64,000 nucleotides of DNA from Trochalopteron elliotii (GCA_024734555.1 JANPWX010000340.1:193313-257312); one strand, 5' to 3'. Counted from the stretch's first letter, positions 27,180-40,300 are shown. The notes: generated from the sequence alone by a model not told the origin. Translations and numbers: made by a program.

Positions 27180-27560
27180 GGGGAGGGAGGGGGAGCAATT
27201 TGCATCTAAATAGCTGAAATAAAAAAGGGTCATGTCCCACAGACCAGCCCCACTCACCTGCTGTTTAAATCCCCCTGAGAAACAGGCAAACTCGCTTAGT
27301 TTTTTAATGTCTGCATCAGCTGAACTTGCTCTGAAGCTCGCTGCCCTAAAAAAGCTGCAATCCTGTGCATCTTGCTGTATGGATTCTGTTCTGCTCCCCA
27401 AACGACCAACTTTTAAGGCTTTAGTTCTTTGAATGGAGTTGACAGCTGTGTCACTTCTGCTCAGCCCTCCCACCAGAGTGACTGCTGCTGTGTTATCATA
27501 ATTAGCACAAGCACTAATGATACAGGAGAGGTTTAGAGCAAATATTACCTCTTCTGTCAG
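27180..27560. promoter_or_regulatory. Candidate conserved non-coding element
   Basis: A repeat-free segment with an octamer-like core (tttgcat at about 27199), an adjacent AT-rich ctaaatagc box, and paired homeodomain-type TAAT cores in tcataattagcacaag and actaatgat near 27494-27522. The motif density suggests an enhancer, but I cannot measure conservation from one sequence. Confidence 0.2.
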
Positions 27561-28950
27561 CTTGCCACTCTCATGGCTGCCTGATCCTGCCTTCAGAGGT
27601 GCTCTTGCCATATGGTCCTGTGGACTCGTGACGCAATATTCCGCCCTGGGTTTGTGTGTGTGTGTGGGAAGGGCTTTGGCTCTAGTGACCACCAGGCTGC
27701 AGCCCAGTGGTGATCCTGATCATGCAGGCCCATGGTATGGTGTTGGATGGCTGTGCTTAATCCTGCAGGCATCCAAAGCCAAGTTGCTCTGGCTTCCTGA
27801 CTGTCCTGTAAGAATTTCTTAGGTCCAAGACCTTGCTGCTTTGTAATGATTTTGTTTTGGAGTGTACGGGTCATTTGCCCAGCACTGTTACACATTCATG
27901 GAGACTACTCTGGGTCTACCCTCCTGTCCTGGCAGCAAGAAATGTGCTTTTGTCTCTTCAGGCAGACTTTCTCTAAGTTTAAGGCTGTGGAAAACCTGTA
28001 ATAAGGAAAACCTTCCCAGTTCTTCATAATCATTTACACATTCATCACCTTGAAACCATCCTACCTTATTTCCCAATGATAGGAGAGGCAAGAGGGCTTC
28101 ACAATGAAGTTTAGTCTTAGTATAAAACACCAGGATAAGCAAAACCTGGTTCTACCCATCAGTTCCTTGGACTTCTACACTCAAATTCTAAAAACAAATA
28201 ATGTGACAACAGTCTAGGTGGTTCAGGAACTTTATTACTTTTGTCCGTTGACAATATCTTCTCTACTTCCCAAGAAGCCGGAGGCATTGGAAAGTTGAGT
28301 TTGGCAGACTGGAAGGCTCAGCAGGATAAGGAGTGGCAGAGATGATGTCTGGGGAACCACCACTGTCTTCTGTGTGTTGATCTGGTAGAGTAAAATGTCT
28401 GCAGAGGAGGATTTCTATTTCTGCAGTTGAAACCTTGAATCTCTTCTTTCTTCAGCACAAGCCTGGAGGGAATTGGTGAGGTTAACCTTTGCTAAGCTGC
28501 TGGGCCCTCCCTCCCACAAGTCTCTTGGAAGAGGAAATGGCCTCAAGAAGTGTCTTTGTTTTTTTTTTCTCATTTAATTCCCAAGTATATTTCAATATTG
28601 TGGGCAGTAGTGGTTGATGTGCATTAAGGCAACATAGATCTGGGCAACAGCCTTGTTTACATGCCTCTGGGGAATAAGTTCCTTTATTTTATAATTTAAT
28701 ATAGATTCCAGTTAATAGAAACAAGATCCGGTGTATGAATGCTTACAGAAGTAATTGGGCAATGCACAATACCAAATGATATTATTTTAGAGTTGTTAGT
28801 GGTACTTCATGATTTTCCACAACTGTTTTTCTTTTTAGTACTTTGTTACTTGAGGATAAACAGTCATATCACATGATGCATACTCACTGTCTGGGAGTAA
28901 ACAAAATAAGTGAGTTAACTTGGGTGGTGCAAGTTACATGCACACATAAA

Positions 28951-28980
28951 TGTGTGTGTATGTGTGTGTATGTGTGTGGA
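28951..28980. repeat. Decamer microsatellite (TGTGTGTGTA)3
   Basis: Three copies of a ten-base unit, the last ending GA instead of TA, in a TG-rich context. Likely length-polymorphic. Confidence 0.9.
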
Positions 28981-29343
28981 TATACATCCATACTCACTTC
29001 TGTAGGACAGACCCTTGCCCTGCTCCTTCTGCCCCCTTCCCCAGTTCAGTGATGCAGGCAGGTACCTGTCTCTGACATCTGTGCTGCTGGTCTTTGCTGT
29101 GGATAAAATGCTTATTATGCAGCAGGGCCCAACAGACCATGTAAGAGTAAAAATAGAAATGAAAGGTGATACTGGAAATATTTATTTTCTCTGTTTTTGA
29201 AAACAAAACAATGTAAATTGGCAGCTGTAGCAGAGGTACATGGTACTTTTCACAAAGGAGGCAAAAGGGGGAAATGTGAGGAATTAGGTGCCCTTTGAGG
29301 TGAGGTTTACAGGTAGTGGGATGAAGACTGAGGAAGCTGGATT

Positions 29344-29885
29344 TCACAGACTCCTAGAATGGTTTGTGTTGGAAGGGACCCTAATGATCCTCCAGTTTCA
29401 ACCCCTTGCCATGGGGACTGCCCTCCACCATGCCAAGTTGCTGAAAGCCCCATCCAACCTGGCCTTGAAGACTTCCAAGGATGTGATATCCACAGCTTCT
29501 TGGGCAGCCTGTTTCAGTGCCTCACCACCCTCACAGGAAAGAATTTCTTCCTAGTATCTAATGTAAACCTGCCCTCTGTCTTATGGCCGTTCCCCTTGTC
29601 CTGTAACTCCATGCCCTGGTCTAAAGTCCCTCTCCAGCTCTCTTGTAGCCCCTTTAGGTACTGGAAGGGGCTTTAAAATCTCTTTGGAGTCTTCTGCTCT
29701 CCAGGCTGAACAATCCCAGCTCTCTTAGCCTGTCTCCATAGCAGAGGTGTTCTGGCCCTCTGAGCATCTTTCTGGTCTCTTATAGTTTTGCTCCAGCAGG
29801 TCCGTGTCCCTCTTACACTGGGGTCCCCAGAGCTGGAGGCAGCACTTCTACCTGCTGGTCACAGCAGTCTGAGATGTAGGCTGCT
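29344..29885 (-). repeat. CR1 LINE fragment, reverse, about 0.54 kb
   Basis: Begins tcacagactcctagaatgg and continues through antisense CR1 3' UTR (ggaagggaccctaatgatcc, tggccttgaagacttccaag, gaatttcttcctagtatct, ggctgaacaatcccagctct, tggggtccccagagctggag). This is the copy in the window that can be followed furthest through the classical consensus. Confidence 0.95.
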
Positions 29886-31211
29886 TTTATTTTAACAGGT
29901 TTCTTTTTGTTTCTTTTATTAAGTGGCTTACCAAGTGGCTGACTGACATTGGAGCATTTATTTCTATATCTTCCCAAGCTCTCTAACTGCAAGAGGAATT
30001 TGCTGTACAGAAAGGACCATTCTGGTAGTCCACAGTGCTATTTCAGTCACTTTCTCTGTGTGGATCTAAAATACTAAATAAAAAGATGTGCTGGATTGGA
30101 ACCATGCCTAAAGCAATTCTTGGCATAATGGGATTATTTTACTGATTTTTAATTAAAATAGAATTCTAACTAGATTGTTTTGAGTATACATGCAGCTCTG
30201 CTTTGTTGTTGTTAGTCTAATTGCCTCCTAAATTAAAGATACCAATATTCTAATCCACCTTCTCCCTTGGGATACTGGAATTAAATGAGGGTGTGAAATG
30301 CTATGTAAAATGATTTACAGGCATGCAAGATAGATAGAAAATGGTCTTTAAAGGCATTAGCCAAAACTTAGGTCTTCCCTTTACTGTGATGTCTTGACAG
30401 AGAGATGGATGAATTGTTATTTTTTTTGTATGCATTTATTTCTCTGTCCTGACAGGTCTTTTAAATGGTTAGAAATGTAGTTGGAAAAAAAATGCCAGTA
30501 ATCTCAGTCTTTGAGAAGATGCAGTTAATGAATCTCCAGGGAAATACCCAGAGTACAGATGCTCCATGGGGAAGAAAAGGTTAGGAGCCAGTGGACCAGG
30601 GGTTGGAGGCAATACATCATCTCAGATATAAGATGGAAGCTGTCTGCTGGCAACACAAGATACTAAAATGACAGAATTATTGGCTTGTTTTCTTAGGACT
30701 ACTTTTTGAGAGCCCATTTTAAAATAATCCATGGTTTGGGATTTGACTACTTCTATTTAAGATACCTTGGTTAAATTTTGTCAGAAACAAAAGGTGATTT
30801 TTAATTATCGCTACACATTGGAACCCCCTGGGGACGTTTCACCTGGGGGGATTAAATTCAAATCATGCTGTAAGTTTAAAGAATATATATAAAGTTCAAA
30901 TCCAACCTCTATTTTTAAAGCTGAAAGGGACCTTACAAAGTAGTAGGCCTCAAGTTTAGATCTCTGTTTTATAACATTTTAATAGAGTAGCAGAGACTGA
31001 CAAAACTTTTGTCAACGTAGAATATTTAAGCTCCTCAGATAGAACTAGATGTACAATGAAGAGTGTTCACAGGAAAACAAGAGTTATTTCCAGCCTGAAG
31101 ATATTTTCCTTAGAAATAAAAGCAGCCAAATGTGCGTGTCTTGGGAGGCTGTGAATCAGCACCTGCAAATACCAGTAGTACAAGAATAACCAGGAACAGA
31201 ACAAAAATTGT
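29886..31211. other. Non-coding stretch, no gene seen
   Basis: AT-rich unique sequence without a recognised exon or repeat. Confidence 0.5.
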
Positions 31212-31325
31212 ATGGGGCCCTGAGCAACCTGGTCTGCTGGGAGGAATTGCTGCACATGGCAGAGGGGCTGGACTTAGTTGATTTTTAAGGTCCCTTACAG
31301 CCCAAGCCTTTTCCATGATTCTGTG
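31212..31325 (+). repeat. Short CR1 3'-end fragment, forward
   Basis: Reads ctgagcaacctggtctgctgg, then ttaaggtcccttacagccc, and ends ttccatgattctgtga, the CR1 3' terminus. About 110 bp, strongly 5'-truncated. Confidence 0.9.
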
Positions 31326-32679
31326 AAAACTTGGGCCAAAAGAAACAACTGGAAAGAGTGGAAGAAGCAACCTCATACTTGCAAAGGGGACAGTTCACTT
31401 AAGCTCTGTTGTGGTCATGCTCTGTTGTGGATTGATTTGAAGGATCTTTCCCACAGCAAGTGTATTTTCTTCACTGAATCCCTCTGCAATGAGTGTAAGA
31501 ACAGGAAAGATGGAGTTAAGTGCAGGTTGTGCCACAAAATGAGTATGAATTGTTAGTAAAGAAGGTAGCACTTACCTGAGACAAGTGTAAGTGGCATAAA
31601 GTAAAGGGGGGAAAATATGGTTTGGGAAGTGCATCCCCATGCATTGCCCAGGGACCAAACCTGGGATTTCTTGAGAGCTGTTTCCAAAACTGACTGCCCT
31701 GTTCATATCTTGAGGTTTTTTAGCTAACAGAGCTGTTACTGTAAAGGTGAGAGGTGAAATTATGGTGTGCGAGTTAGAGAATTTAAAGTATCATTTTATA
31801 TTCTCTTGCCTTGGAAAGGAGAGAGGGAGTGTGGTCAGGTAACCTGAGGTGGGTGCTGGGTTTGTGTGGCCAAAACACTGAGAAAGCTTTGGGTTGTGGA
31901 TAGGTACCATATCTCTGTGACAGTGTGCTGTGAACATTCTTGACTCTTAATTGCTGAAATTAGGGGAGAGTGATGAGAAAACTGCACCTGGACTTGCTGC
32001 ATGTTGTGTTCTCCTAATTCTAATGCTGGTGACCTTAGGGGGAAGTAGCTGTAGGACTTAAGCAAGGTGATGTAAAGCAATGGGACGGAATATGGTACTG
32101 AACAAAATGCCTTAACTCATACAACTTCCTAGAGCATCTGTCTGTGATTGTTGTCTTCATTTTGGAAATCTGTTGAGTTTTTGCTACCACTTAGCAAAAG
32201 TAGAACATTGTCTATAGAGCTTCTTGTCTGCCTAATAGTGACCATTAAAAGATTTTTTAGCATTTTAAGTACACAGAGGACAAACAACAACCTGACAAAG
32301 CAGTCTTGAGATGAATAAAACATGCATACTGGCGATCCATCCATCAGTGAAATCCCAATTCTGCTGAATTTGCAGTTCATATTGTCGCTAATTGTATGAT
32401 GTAGATGCTTGTCCACTGGGAATTGGATGGAAATAGGCAAGTCACTTGCTTCAGATGCTGACAGGGCTGTGAATGGGGGCTCAGTCAGTCTCCTCTGGGT
32501 TGGGTTTTATGGCTGCAGTGTTGCTGCTTTTTGAGAAAGAATGAGTTTTTAATAGGTTGCAGTGAAGATCCATGCATCCTACTGAAAGCTGCTTAGGTCA
32601 CTGTTGCAAGAACAGAGGGTAAGAAGCTCTGTGCCCCAGAAAAACCTTGCTCAAAGATGTTAAGGAAAACCTTGCCTGC

Positions 32680-34340
32680 TATATCTGGCCTCGCAATTAA
32701 CTCCTACTCCTAATTACATAGTGCCTTAAAATGGGCCTGCCACTGTAATAAATGATGTTGCTATATTTCCTTTTGTTCAGTGGAGTAAAAATAGTTCACT
32801 TGGCTCATGGGCTTTATTTAACTGAGTGCTAATGCAGACTTGGTTGTAATATATTGCAGAAACAGCAGTTCCTTTGTGCCAGTCCTATACAGCTTTCTTT
32901 TCTCTACCAACATACAGTAAGTATGATTGGAATCTGAGTAAATGATGTGATAAAAGGCTTGATGGTGCTTCCTAAAAACAAACTGCTGCTCATTAAATTA
33001 AATGATGATGATTCTTAATGGACTAGTTAGTGCTCTGCAGTGCATTTGGTACAAGTAAGGAAGTCTAGGGATGTGAGACCTGCCACTATGGCTCCTCCTG
33101 TATGTTCTGGAATCATAAAGCAGGTAGAATAGGGAGTTTTGCTAGATACCATGTAATTATAAACACAGAGGTGATGTTCTTGCAGCAAAGAAGACTACTG
33201 TGACAGTTTAATTAGTGGAGAAACCATAAGCCACCTTAGGCTTTTTCATTTTGCCTTGTAAGTGAACTGCTCCTAGAGCATTTCATGTATCGCACTTGAA
33301 GGAGTAATCATTGCAAACCTGAAGCAGATTTATGTGCAGTTCTCAAATTGCTTGTCTTTACTGATATTAAATTAGCTCTTGCAGTGCTGGGTATTTGATG
33401 GTGCTTGTCTCTAAATTCAGTTTGTTTGCAAAAACCTCATGTTTGATTCAGAGCTTATCCTGTCTTTGGAGAACTATTCATTCTCCCTCTTTCCCCAGCT
33501 TTGAAGAACCAAAACTTTTAACAAAGCAACATGAAACTGAACCAATCTTTGTGATTTTATTGAATTGAAAACTACTGCCAGTATGAAAATTTTGGCTAGC
33601 AATTAAGGGAATGTGACAGCTTTGCCAGTCATTACATAAATACTATGGAGCACTGGGCTTCCTACTGTCATTAGCTGCAATGAACACAATGGAGCTATAC
33701 ACAGGAGCAAGCACTACTCTGATGATAAATGTTTGCATTTCCAATTAGCACTGAACTGTTGTGGCATTTTCCCCTCAGTCTAATTGAGAGTCTTGGATGG
33801 TTTCATTCACTAGCTATAATTGGGTTGTCTTCTTGCTCTTTGCTTTCCCAGCAGCAAAGGAGTTGAATGAGTTTTGCTCTTAAGAACATTGGTTTCCTCT
33901 TTGCAGGTCTCTGTGTCTTGGTGTTTCTTCACCTCAGAAAAAACTCAGCTTTTACAGTTTTCATCTATTTATGTACTATGTCTTTTTGCTAACCACTGCA
34001 TTTCATCCTCTGTGCATATGGGATGTTGTTGACTTGATCTGACATTGTTCTCGTTTCTTTATATATTTCTTACCCCCACACCTATTACTGAATGACAGAT
34101 CTCTGCATTTAAAAAGGTGCAGTTTTTGCAAATGCTAACATGTATTTAAAGTGTGAATACATTGTACGGGGAATTATTCCACATTAGGAAATAGCGGGGC
34201 TTAATTCTGAGCCCTGTGCTCTATGTCCATCTTCTGCATTGGAAACTTTTGAATGGAAGGATGATTAATGACTCGCCTGCTCTCAGTTGCTGTTGCTGCT
34301 AATGTGTAGTTAGGACTCTGAGCCAAGTAACTTAGGCAAG
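32680..34340. promoter_or_regulatory. Candidate cluster of conserved elements (AT-rich, repeat-free)
   Basis: About 1.7 kb of repeat-free, AT-rich, CpG-poor sequence with many TAAT/ATTA cores (for example attaaattaaatgatgatg near 32994, taattagtgg near 33210, ccaattagcactg near 33741). This composition is common in avian non-coding conserved clusters. It is a guess from composition; no alignment is available. Confidence 0.2.
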
Positions 34341-34479
34341 AGTAGTGGGGGTGGGTTTAACTGTGTGCATTAATATATTCTCTTTATGCTGCGTCTAGTC
34401 ATTTCCTCTGGAGCACAGATTTCCTCCAGGAAGCCTGCTTGTATGGGCTTTGGATATGCTTTAACATAAGAGGCCTTTA

Positions 34480-34680
34480 TTTTTCCCACCCTGCTTAGCG
34501 AGCTCCAGCTCCAGCGACTGCTTTGACTTGTGTGGTTGAAGCCCTGCCCTCCTGTGAGCTAAAGCGGAACCGGAGCCAAGGCTGCTCGGTGCTGTGCTGG
34601 AAAAGGGAGCCTGTCCTGACATCTGCAACAGCGAACTTGCTTGTTCAGGCATGTGGCTGGGGGAGGGGAGGCAGCACTTC
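34480..34680 (+). promoter_or_regulatory. Candidate alternative promoter or non-coding exon
   Basis: A CpG-richer island in AT-rich surroundings: about six CpGs between 34498 and 34632, preceded at 34475 by a TATA-like cctttatttttccc about 25-30 bases upstream of cttagcgagctcc. It could be an internal promoter for PAK1 transcripts. No donor site or coding content decides the question. Confidence 0.15.
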
Positions 34681-35902
34681 TGGAGATGAGGAAACAAGGA
34701 GGATGATTTGTGGGCTGAGAGCTTTTAAAAATGATACTCTTGATTCTTTCTGTCGCAGCTTGGATTTCTTCTTTTTTTTTTTCTCCTTGAATATGGATGC
34801 AATTTATTTCTCTTGGGCTGTTTAAAAGCTCTGTTAGAAGTGGGTAAATGCTTGGTCAAAATGCCCAGGGATGGGATCAGCCAGAGCTGATCTCTGCAGT
34901 TCTCCAAGCTTGAGTACTGGAGCACAAGTAAGGGCAATTCAGGATGTGTTTCAGGTATTTGGGCGTAGTGGGCATTGATTGTGAAATGGTTATTGTTTGA
35001 CACGGCCATTTATTTGTGTGCAACAGCCTGAAGCCAAGTCTAAACACGGCAATTTAAGCTGGCATTGCCTCTCTGTGGTTTTGGATTCAAGCCTAATGTG
35101 GTGAAGAGGGCTTGACCTGCCTCAGCGCTTCTGAAACCCTCAGTGTGCCTGGGTTACTGTCACAGTGGTCATGCATGGGCCCACACTGTGGAAGCTGGTG
35201 AGCATTGGGCCTTGATTCTTTCAAGCAAAACGGAAAGAAGCTTCCTTAACTTGAATGAAAGGAGAACTCTGTTGCTAGGAATCGAGTGGTTATAATTAGT
35301 CTCTTCTTTAGAAGCGTATCTGTGCAGTAGGATGGGTTAGCGTGGATATCTGCCCAGGCAGAGATTTTGCAGCTCTCCTACCCACTGCAGTGGTGATGTC
35401 CGTGTCCTCCTGCAAAATCTGGGCTAGGGAATCCCACCTGGCAGTCCTTGCATTTAGCCCAAACTGTTGGGGTTGAGCTAAAGGCTTTTTTTTAAAAGGG
35501 CCATCCAGACTTTTGGCTTTTAAAATTCCACCTCAAAAGCTGTCCACCTGTCCAGCTTTTCCTGTTGAGTTGTAAGGGTCAGTCATTCTTTGTGTCTGGC
35601 ACTATGGAAATAATGCTGGCAGTGGAGCAAGACTGCAACTGGTAGTTGGCCATCTGCCATGAGAGTGTCTCCCTTCCCCCTTATCACACCCACCCACCCA
35701 CTCGTGCTGTAGCAGTGGATGCATTCTCTATCCTCTTCTACGTGTATACTGATGTTGAGTGATTATTCTTTCATTTAATTGAGTGATTTCATCTGCATCT
35801 TGAGGTGTTGGCAGCACCTGTAGGGGTCTAATAGGTAAGTTCTAAAAAGACATCAGCAAACACTGCTGTTTTGTAATTATTTATATGAACATTATGCAAA
35901 CC

Positions 35903-35959
35903 TGTTGTTTAGTTTGTTGGGGTTTTTTGTTGTTTGTTTGGTTTTGTTTTGTTTTTGTT
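35903..35959. repeat. Low-complexity T/G tract
   Basis: A run of T with interspersed G (ttttttgttgtttgtttgg followed by ttttgttttgtttttg). On the opposite strand this is an A-rich (AAAC)n tract, possibly the relic of a poly-A or simple repeat. Confidence 0.7.
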
Positions 35960-37261
35960 CTAGTTTACATGTAAGAGCTGGGTCTGGGCTGGTGCTATGC
36001 TGGTCCTTGGCTTTTTTGGTTAAATTGGCACATTTACACAGAGCTCAGATGTGCAGTAACTGGCTGGAGAGACAGCTCCTTGCTACAGTTTGAGGGTTTT
36101 TTTAATCATCTCTAAATACGGTGATCTGTCTGTCCTCCCTCGGGGTGTGTGTGTTGCAGCTGCCTTTTTTGTGACAGCATGTGTTCCAGGTCCCATCTGC
36201 TCTTGGGTGGAGGAAGAGGACATCTCTTGCCTCTTTTTCAGGTGGAACGCGTGGGGTGCCTTTCCTTCAGTGTCAGACTGGTGTTTGAGACTTAGTCCCA
36301 CGAAAAGTAATAAAAAAACCAATGACTGTCTTTTCATCCTGTGTGGAAACCCAGCTGGTAAACTCTGATGTTACTTTTTGTGCTGGGATTTGCATGGAAG
36401 CGTGACACACGGGGAGGGAATCTGCTGCTTGCAGTGTGTTTGAACAGAGCAGGGCACAGCCTGTGCTCTTTCCTCACCAGGGCAGTGTGAGGGGGAAGGA
36501 GGAGATTTTAACTGTACGTGTGCACAAGCCATTTCTAGCCATGGGGTGGAAGGATGCAGGGATACTGGTGCAGAGGTAAAACACTTGTTCTGATCAGGAT
36601 CAACTTGATTAAAGGTTAAGACTGTCTCTTTTTTGTGAGCAAGACACCCTTTCCTCACCCTGCAAACAACAGAATACTAATGTCTTGAAAAATGTGAAAT
36701 TTTTCTCTGGTAGTAGGCAAAGAAGAAAGAGCTGTTGCTGAGCATCTTCCTCCTCCCGTCTTGTTTAATATAGTTTATTCATCTGTAAGTTGTAGTGAGT
36801 AACTTACAGCTACTCTCTTGCCAGACTGCATGAATTATAGATGGCTCTTTTTTGAGTTTTCATGTTGACTCCTGCAATTAGTATGCATTGGATGTAGTTA
36901 TCTGTATGGCATCTACTGTAGCGTAGGTTTCAGCCTTTCTGACTTTTTAATTGCTTTCTGTTTTAGCAATCAGTCATCTGTCTGTCTTGCTAAGGAATGC
37001 AAAGAGAGCACAAGCAGCTTGATAGAAACTTAGAGTTCAGCGTGGAGCACCAGGTTTGAAATGATGTGCTTAAGTTAAGTGGAAAGAAAAATTGCATAGA
37101 TAGAGGGTCTTTGTTCTCTCTTTTTTTTGCTTGTGTGTGTGCTACAGTAAGGCCAGTATGTCCCACCTACCTCTGGGTCCCACTCTGGGAGGTGAATGTC
37201 TGAGGAGGCTGTGCCTGTACTACAGTTTATGCCTGTAGTTCAGGCATAAATTTTGTGATTT

Positions 37262-37380
37262 CTGAGGTACGTAGATGTAGCACTTGAGTGTGATTTAGTG
37301 GTTAACACAATGGTGCTGAGTTAATGCTCGGACTTTATGATCTTAGACGTCTTTTCAAACCTTAATGATTCTGTGATTGT
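37262..37380 (+). repeat. Short CR1 3'-end fragment, forward
   Basis: Matches the same subfamily as the 15525 copy: gatgtagcacttgagtgtg, atgatcttagacgtctttt, and terminal aaccttaatgattctgtg. About 120 bp, 5'-truncated and diverged. Confidence 0.88.
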
Positions 37381-40300
37381 CTTTTGTGTTATATCTTAAC
37401 AAAGATCAGCAGACCTGCATGGATCTTTGCATGTGTGAATGTACTCTGAGCTTTTGGATGGCGCTCTTGACACCTGTGGGTGCTGTTTTCTGTTCAGTAC
37501 TGCTTGTTCTGTCTTCTGTCTGTCTCTTTCTTGTCTGCAGAAGTGTTTTCTAGGCGTAAAAGGAGAGTTTGTCACGTTTGCTGTTGGACTCCGTTGAGCC
37601 TGTGGCAATGATATGTAGCTGATGGGCTGCAAAAGTTGATGGGAAGGGACAGGGGTGCATTGAAGGCAACCATAACTTGACTAGAGCAGTCACAGATTCA
37701 AGTATGTAATAAAGCTTTTCATGATTACTGTGTGCTGAAACAACTCAAACTTTCACTGCTCCCAAATGTCTGCAGAAACAATAGTTTTACATTACAGCTA
37801 TGGCTTCCTAGTGGTGTCTGTGGAGTTTGGTTTGAGTGCTGGTATTTTAATATATATAATAGTTGAGAATAATTGTGTCTGCAGCTAAAATGTATTCCCT
37901 CATCTGACTGGTTGAAAAGTTCATGTTCTGTTTCATTGCCTCCACTGTTCACTTAATCACGCCGTGGAAACCTAAGATGGATTTCTCAAGGCAGAGTCGT
38001 GCTGGTGTGAAGAAGGAAATAACTCAGTGCAGCGATGCTTTGCATTCCTGTTGGAATGGATTGTGCCGAGCAGAGTGACTCATTTCAGTGGTCTGGCGCT
38101 GATGTTCTGCCGGCTGGGGAAGCGATTGCCGGGTGCTCTGAATTTGAGCAGCGCCTACATGAGGGGGTTTGTTTAAAGCCTACTTACATGGGAATTGCCA
38201 GGAGGTTATTTCAGAAAGAACAGAATTTGCACAGCTAGCTGGGCTGCAGTGAGGGAGATGGCTACCTCTGTAACCACTTGGCAGGGCTCTGGGCTCTCAG
38301 CTCTGACTTGGGGGTATAATTCTGTCAGGACAGAGGTTCATCTGCCTATTTTAGAGCCAATAGAAGTTGAAAGTAAAACGATGTTGCATTTGACCTCTAT
38401 GCGGTGGCAGGATTCACTTAAGCAGGTTTTTGGTTTTTCCTTTAAATATAAAGTGGCATAAGGCTTTTGGGAACCCTCTAGTGCTGCAATTAGAGGGGAT
38501 AACTTCTTTGGAATCAGTCTCTTAGTTTTGTGGATCAAGGGATTTCCCTCATGCCCCCACTCCAAACAGCTCATGTAACTCCAAACATAAGACTTGGATG
38601 AAGAGAAAGTACTGTGAGCTTGAGTGATGGAGAGAAAATGAGAGGGTGCACTATAGGCTTTGCCTACAGCAAAGGTGCAGCTATCAAATAGGTGTGAAAC
38701 AATATTGTTTGTAAAACTGTGTAACTTCTCAGCAGTTACTTGCCCTTTCAGGGAATAATGTAAGATAAACAAGAGCTTGTACTGCCAGTTTCTATCCCTG
38801 CGGTAAAACAGTAATTCACTTGTACACTATCCTTTCTGACTGAGGGATTTTGAAAAACTTTCTTATATTGAGGAAACTGAGAGCAGATGTCCCCGGGGTT
38901 TTGCACTGGTGGAAGTGAGAGGGAGGATGCTTGACATCCAGAGATTTTTCTTACACTCTTTTTTTTTTTTAGGTTTTTCCTTATGTTCTTTTTCTTTCCC
39001 CCAACACTAGGCCAGCCTCTGCCTGTAATCTGGGTTGGGGTTTTTTTTATTCTTACTTCTTTTTCTCCAGCCTGGAGCCACATATTGCTTTATTTCTGTC
39101 TGATGTTGCATCTGTTCCCCAACTTAGTAAATTTTACTCTGTCCCCTGCTTAGTTTAGTACCTCTGACAGCAGGTATACTGACCTCTCTGCTCTGCGGGA
39201 GAGGGACCTAGAAGTGAGTCAGTCTCTACCCCGGCCATGCCTGCAGCTCCAGGAAGTCTGGAGACTGGGGGAGTCTTTGCCTGCACCTTTATTCAAACCC
39301 CCATGGGTCTGTTTGGCAGGCACAGGGCTGCTAACATTCCTTTTCCTTCTGCTTCCCTGTTTGCAGTATATTCCTAGCAGCTTCCTGGCAATTTGCTTTC
39401 TCATAGTTAGATAAGATCAAAGCAGGGAATGCATCTCTTGTGGGATGTTGCTGCTTATGTTGTTTCAAGTGGTTTAGTTGTGCCAGCTCAGTTCCAGCCA
39501 CTGACACTGTGATGTGCAAAGCCCATCAGGAAGGCCTCAGTATCTTCATGTTTCACAAGATGCACGTGCAGGAGTGGCTGCCAAAATTATCAGTTGGGTT
39601 TTAGCTTAGACTTTTTTCCACTGCTTAGGCAGGGAGAGTATTTATTCACACCAACCACTTCATGGCTGGCACTCCAGCTGTCACTTAGTTCTGTTCTATA
39701 CCCCAGAATGGCATGAGGCTGAAGCCTAAGTGGTGGGACATGCCCAGGGCACATGTGAGGACACGCCCAGACAAGTGCACAGATAATTTCCTTCCACCCC
39801 TCCCAAATTCCAAAGCTGTCCCACCATTAAAATCAATCCCCAAATGCTGGTCTGTCATTTAATATTCCATTGCACAGCTGTATTGGAAGGAAAATGGGGC
39901 TCGGGTCAGACCTTTTACAAAATTCCAAGTGTGTGAAGACTTGCCCAAACCTTACAGGCTGTACAACACTGCCAACCCTCCCATTTAAGGGCGACTCTGA
40001 ACAAACTGGGAATCAATCAAGTGGAAGTGAAGGTGGAGCTGCAGGCCAGCCATGGCTTGGCAGGCGACAGGGAAACTCTGCTCTTGGCAAAATCTGGCAC
40101 ATTGCTGCTGAGTGACTTCTGTGGGCAGTGTTTCTCTGCCTCAGTTCCCCACAGCAGTGAGAGCTCTGGGTCCAAATCTTGCCAGTTACACTGAGGATCA
40201 GTAGCTTGGCTAAAGAAGACTTTGAAGGCTGGCTGGGTGCTGTGTGGCCATAGGACTGCGGGATCTGTTTGCAGTGTGACTCAGTGTCTCACGGAGTCCA

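Larger units (their letters stand above)
26641..29343. other. Non-coding stretch with possible regulatory segment
   Basis: No exon recognised. It includes the candidate conserved element at 27180-27560, a short (TG)n at 27653-27666 and a decamer microsatellite at 28951-28980. The 181-codon reverse frame at 27147-27692 has no recognisable domain. Confidence 0.5.
31326..37261. other. Repeat-poor non-coding stretch, possible regulatory sequence
   Basis: Nearly 6 kb with no CR1 and no recognised exon. Two sub-regions stand out: the AT-rich 32680-34340 and the locally CpG-richer 34480-34680, both listed separately. A (GT/T)-rich tract lies at 35903-35959. Confidence 0.5.

Noticed and set aside
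27147..27692. 181-codon reverse-strand open frame as a gene
   Set aside because: No recognisable domain, low-complexity composition, and shorter frames open on the other strand. At this length chance is plausible in 64 kb.
28940..28990. TG tract as a functional Z-DNA element
   Set aside because: The run is short and interrupted by TA steps; nothing beyond a simple repeat can be supported.
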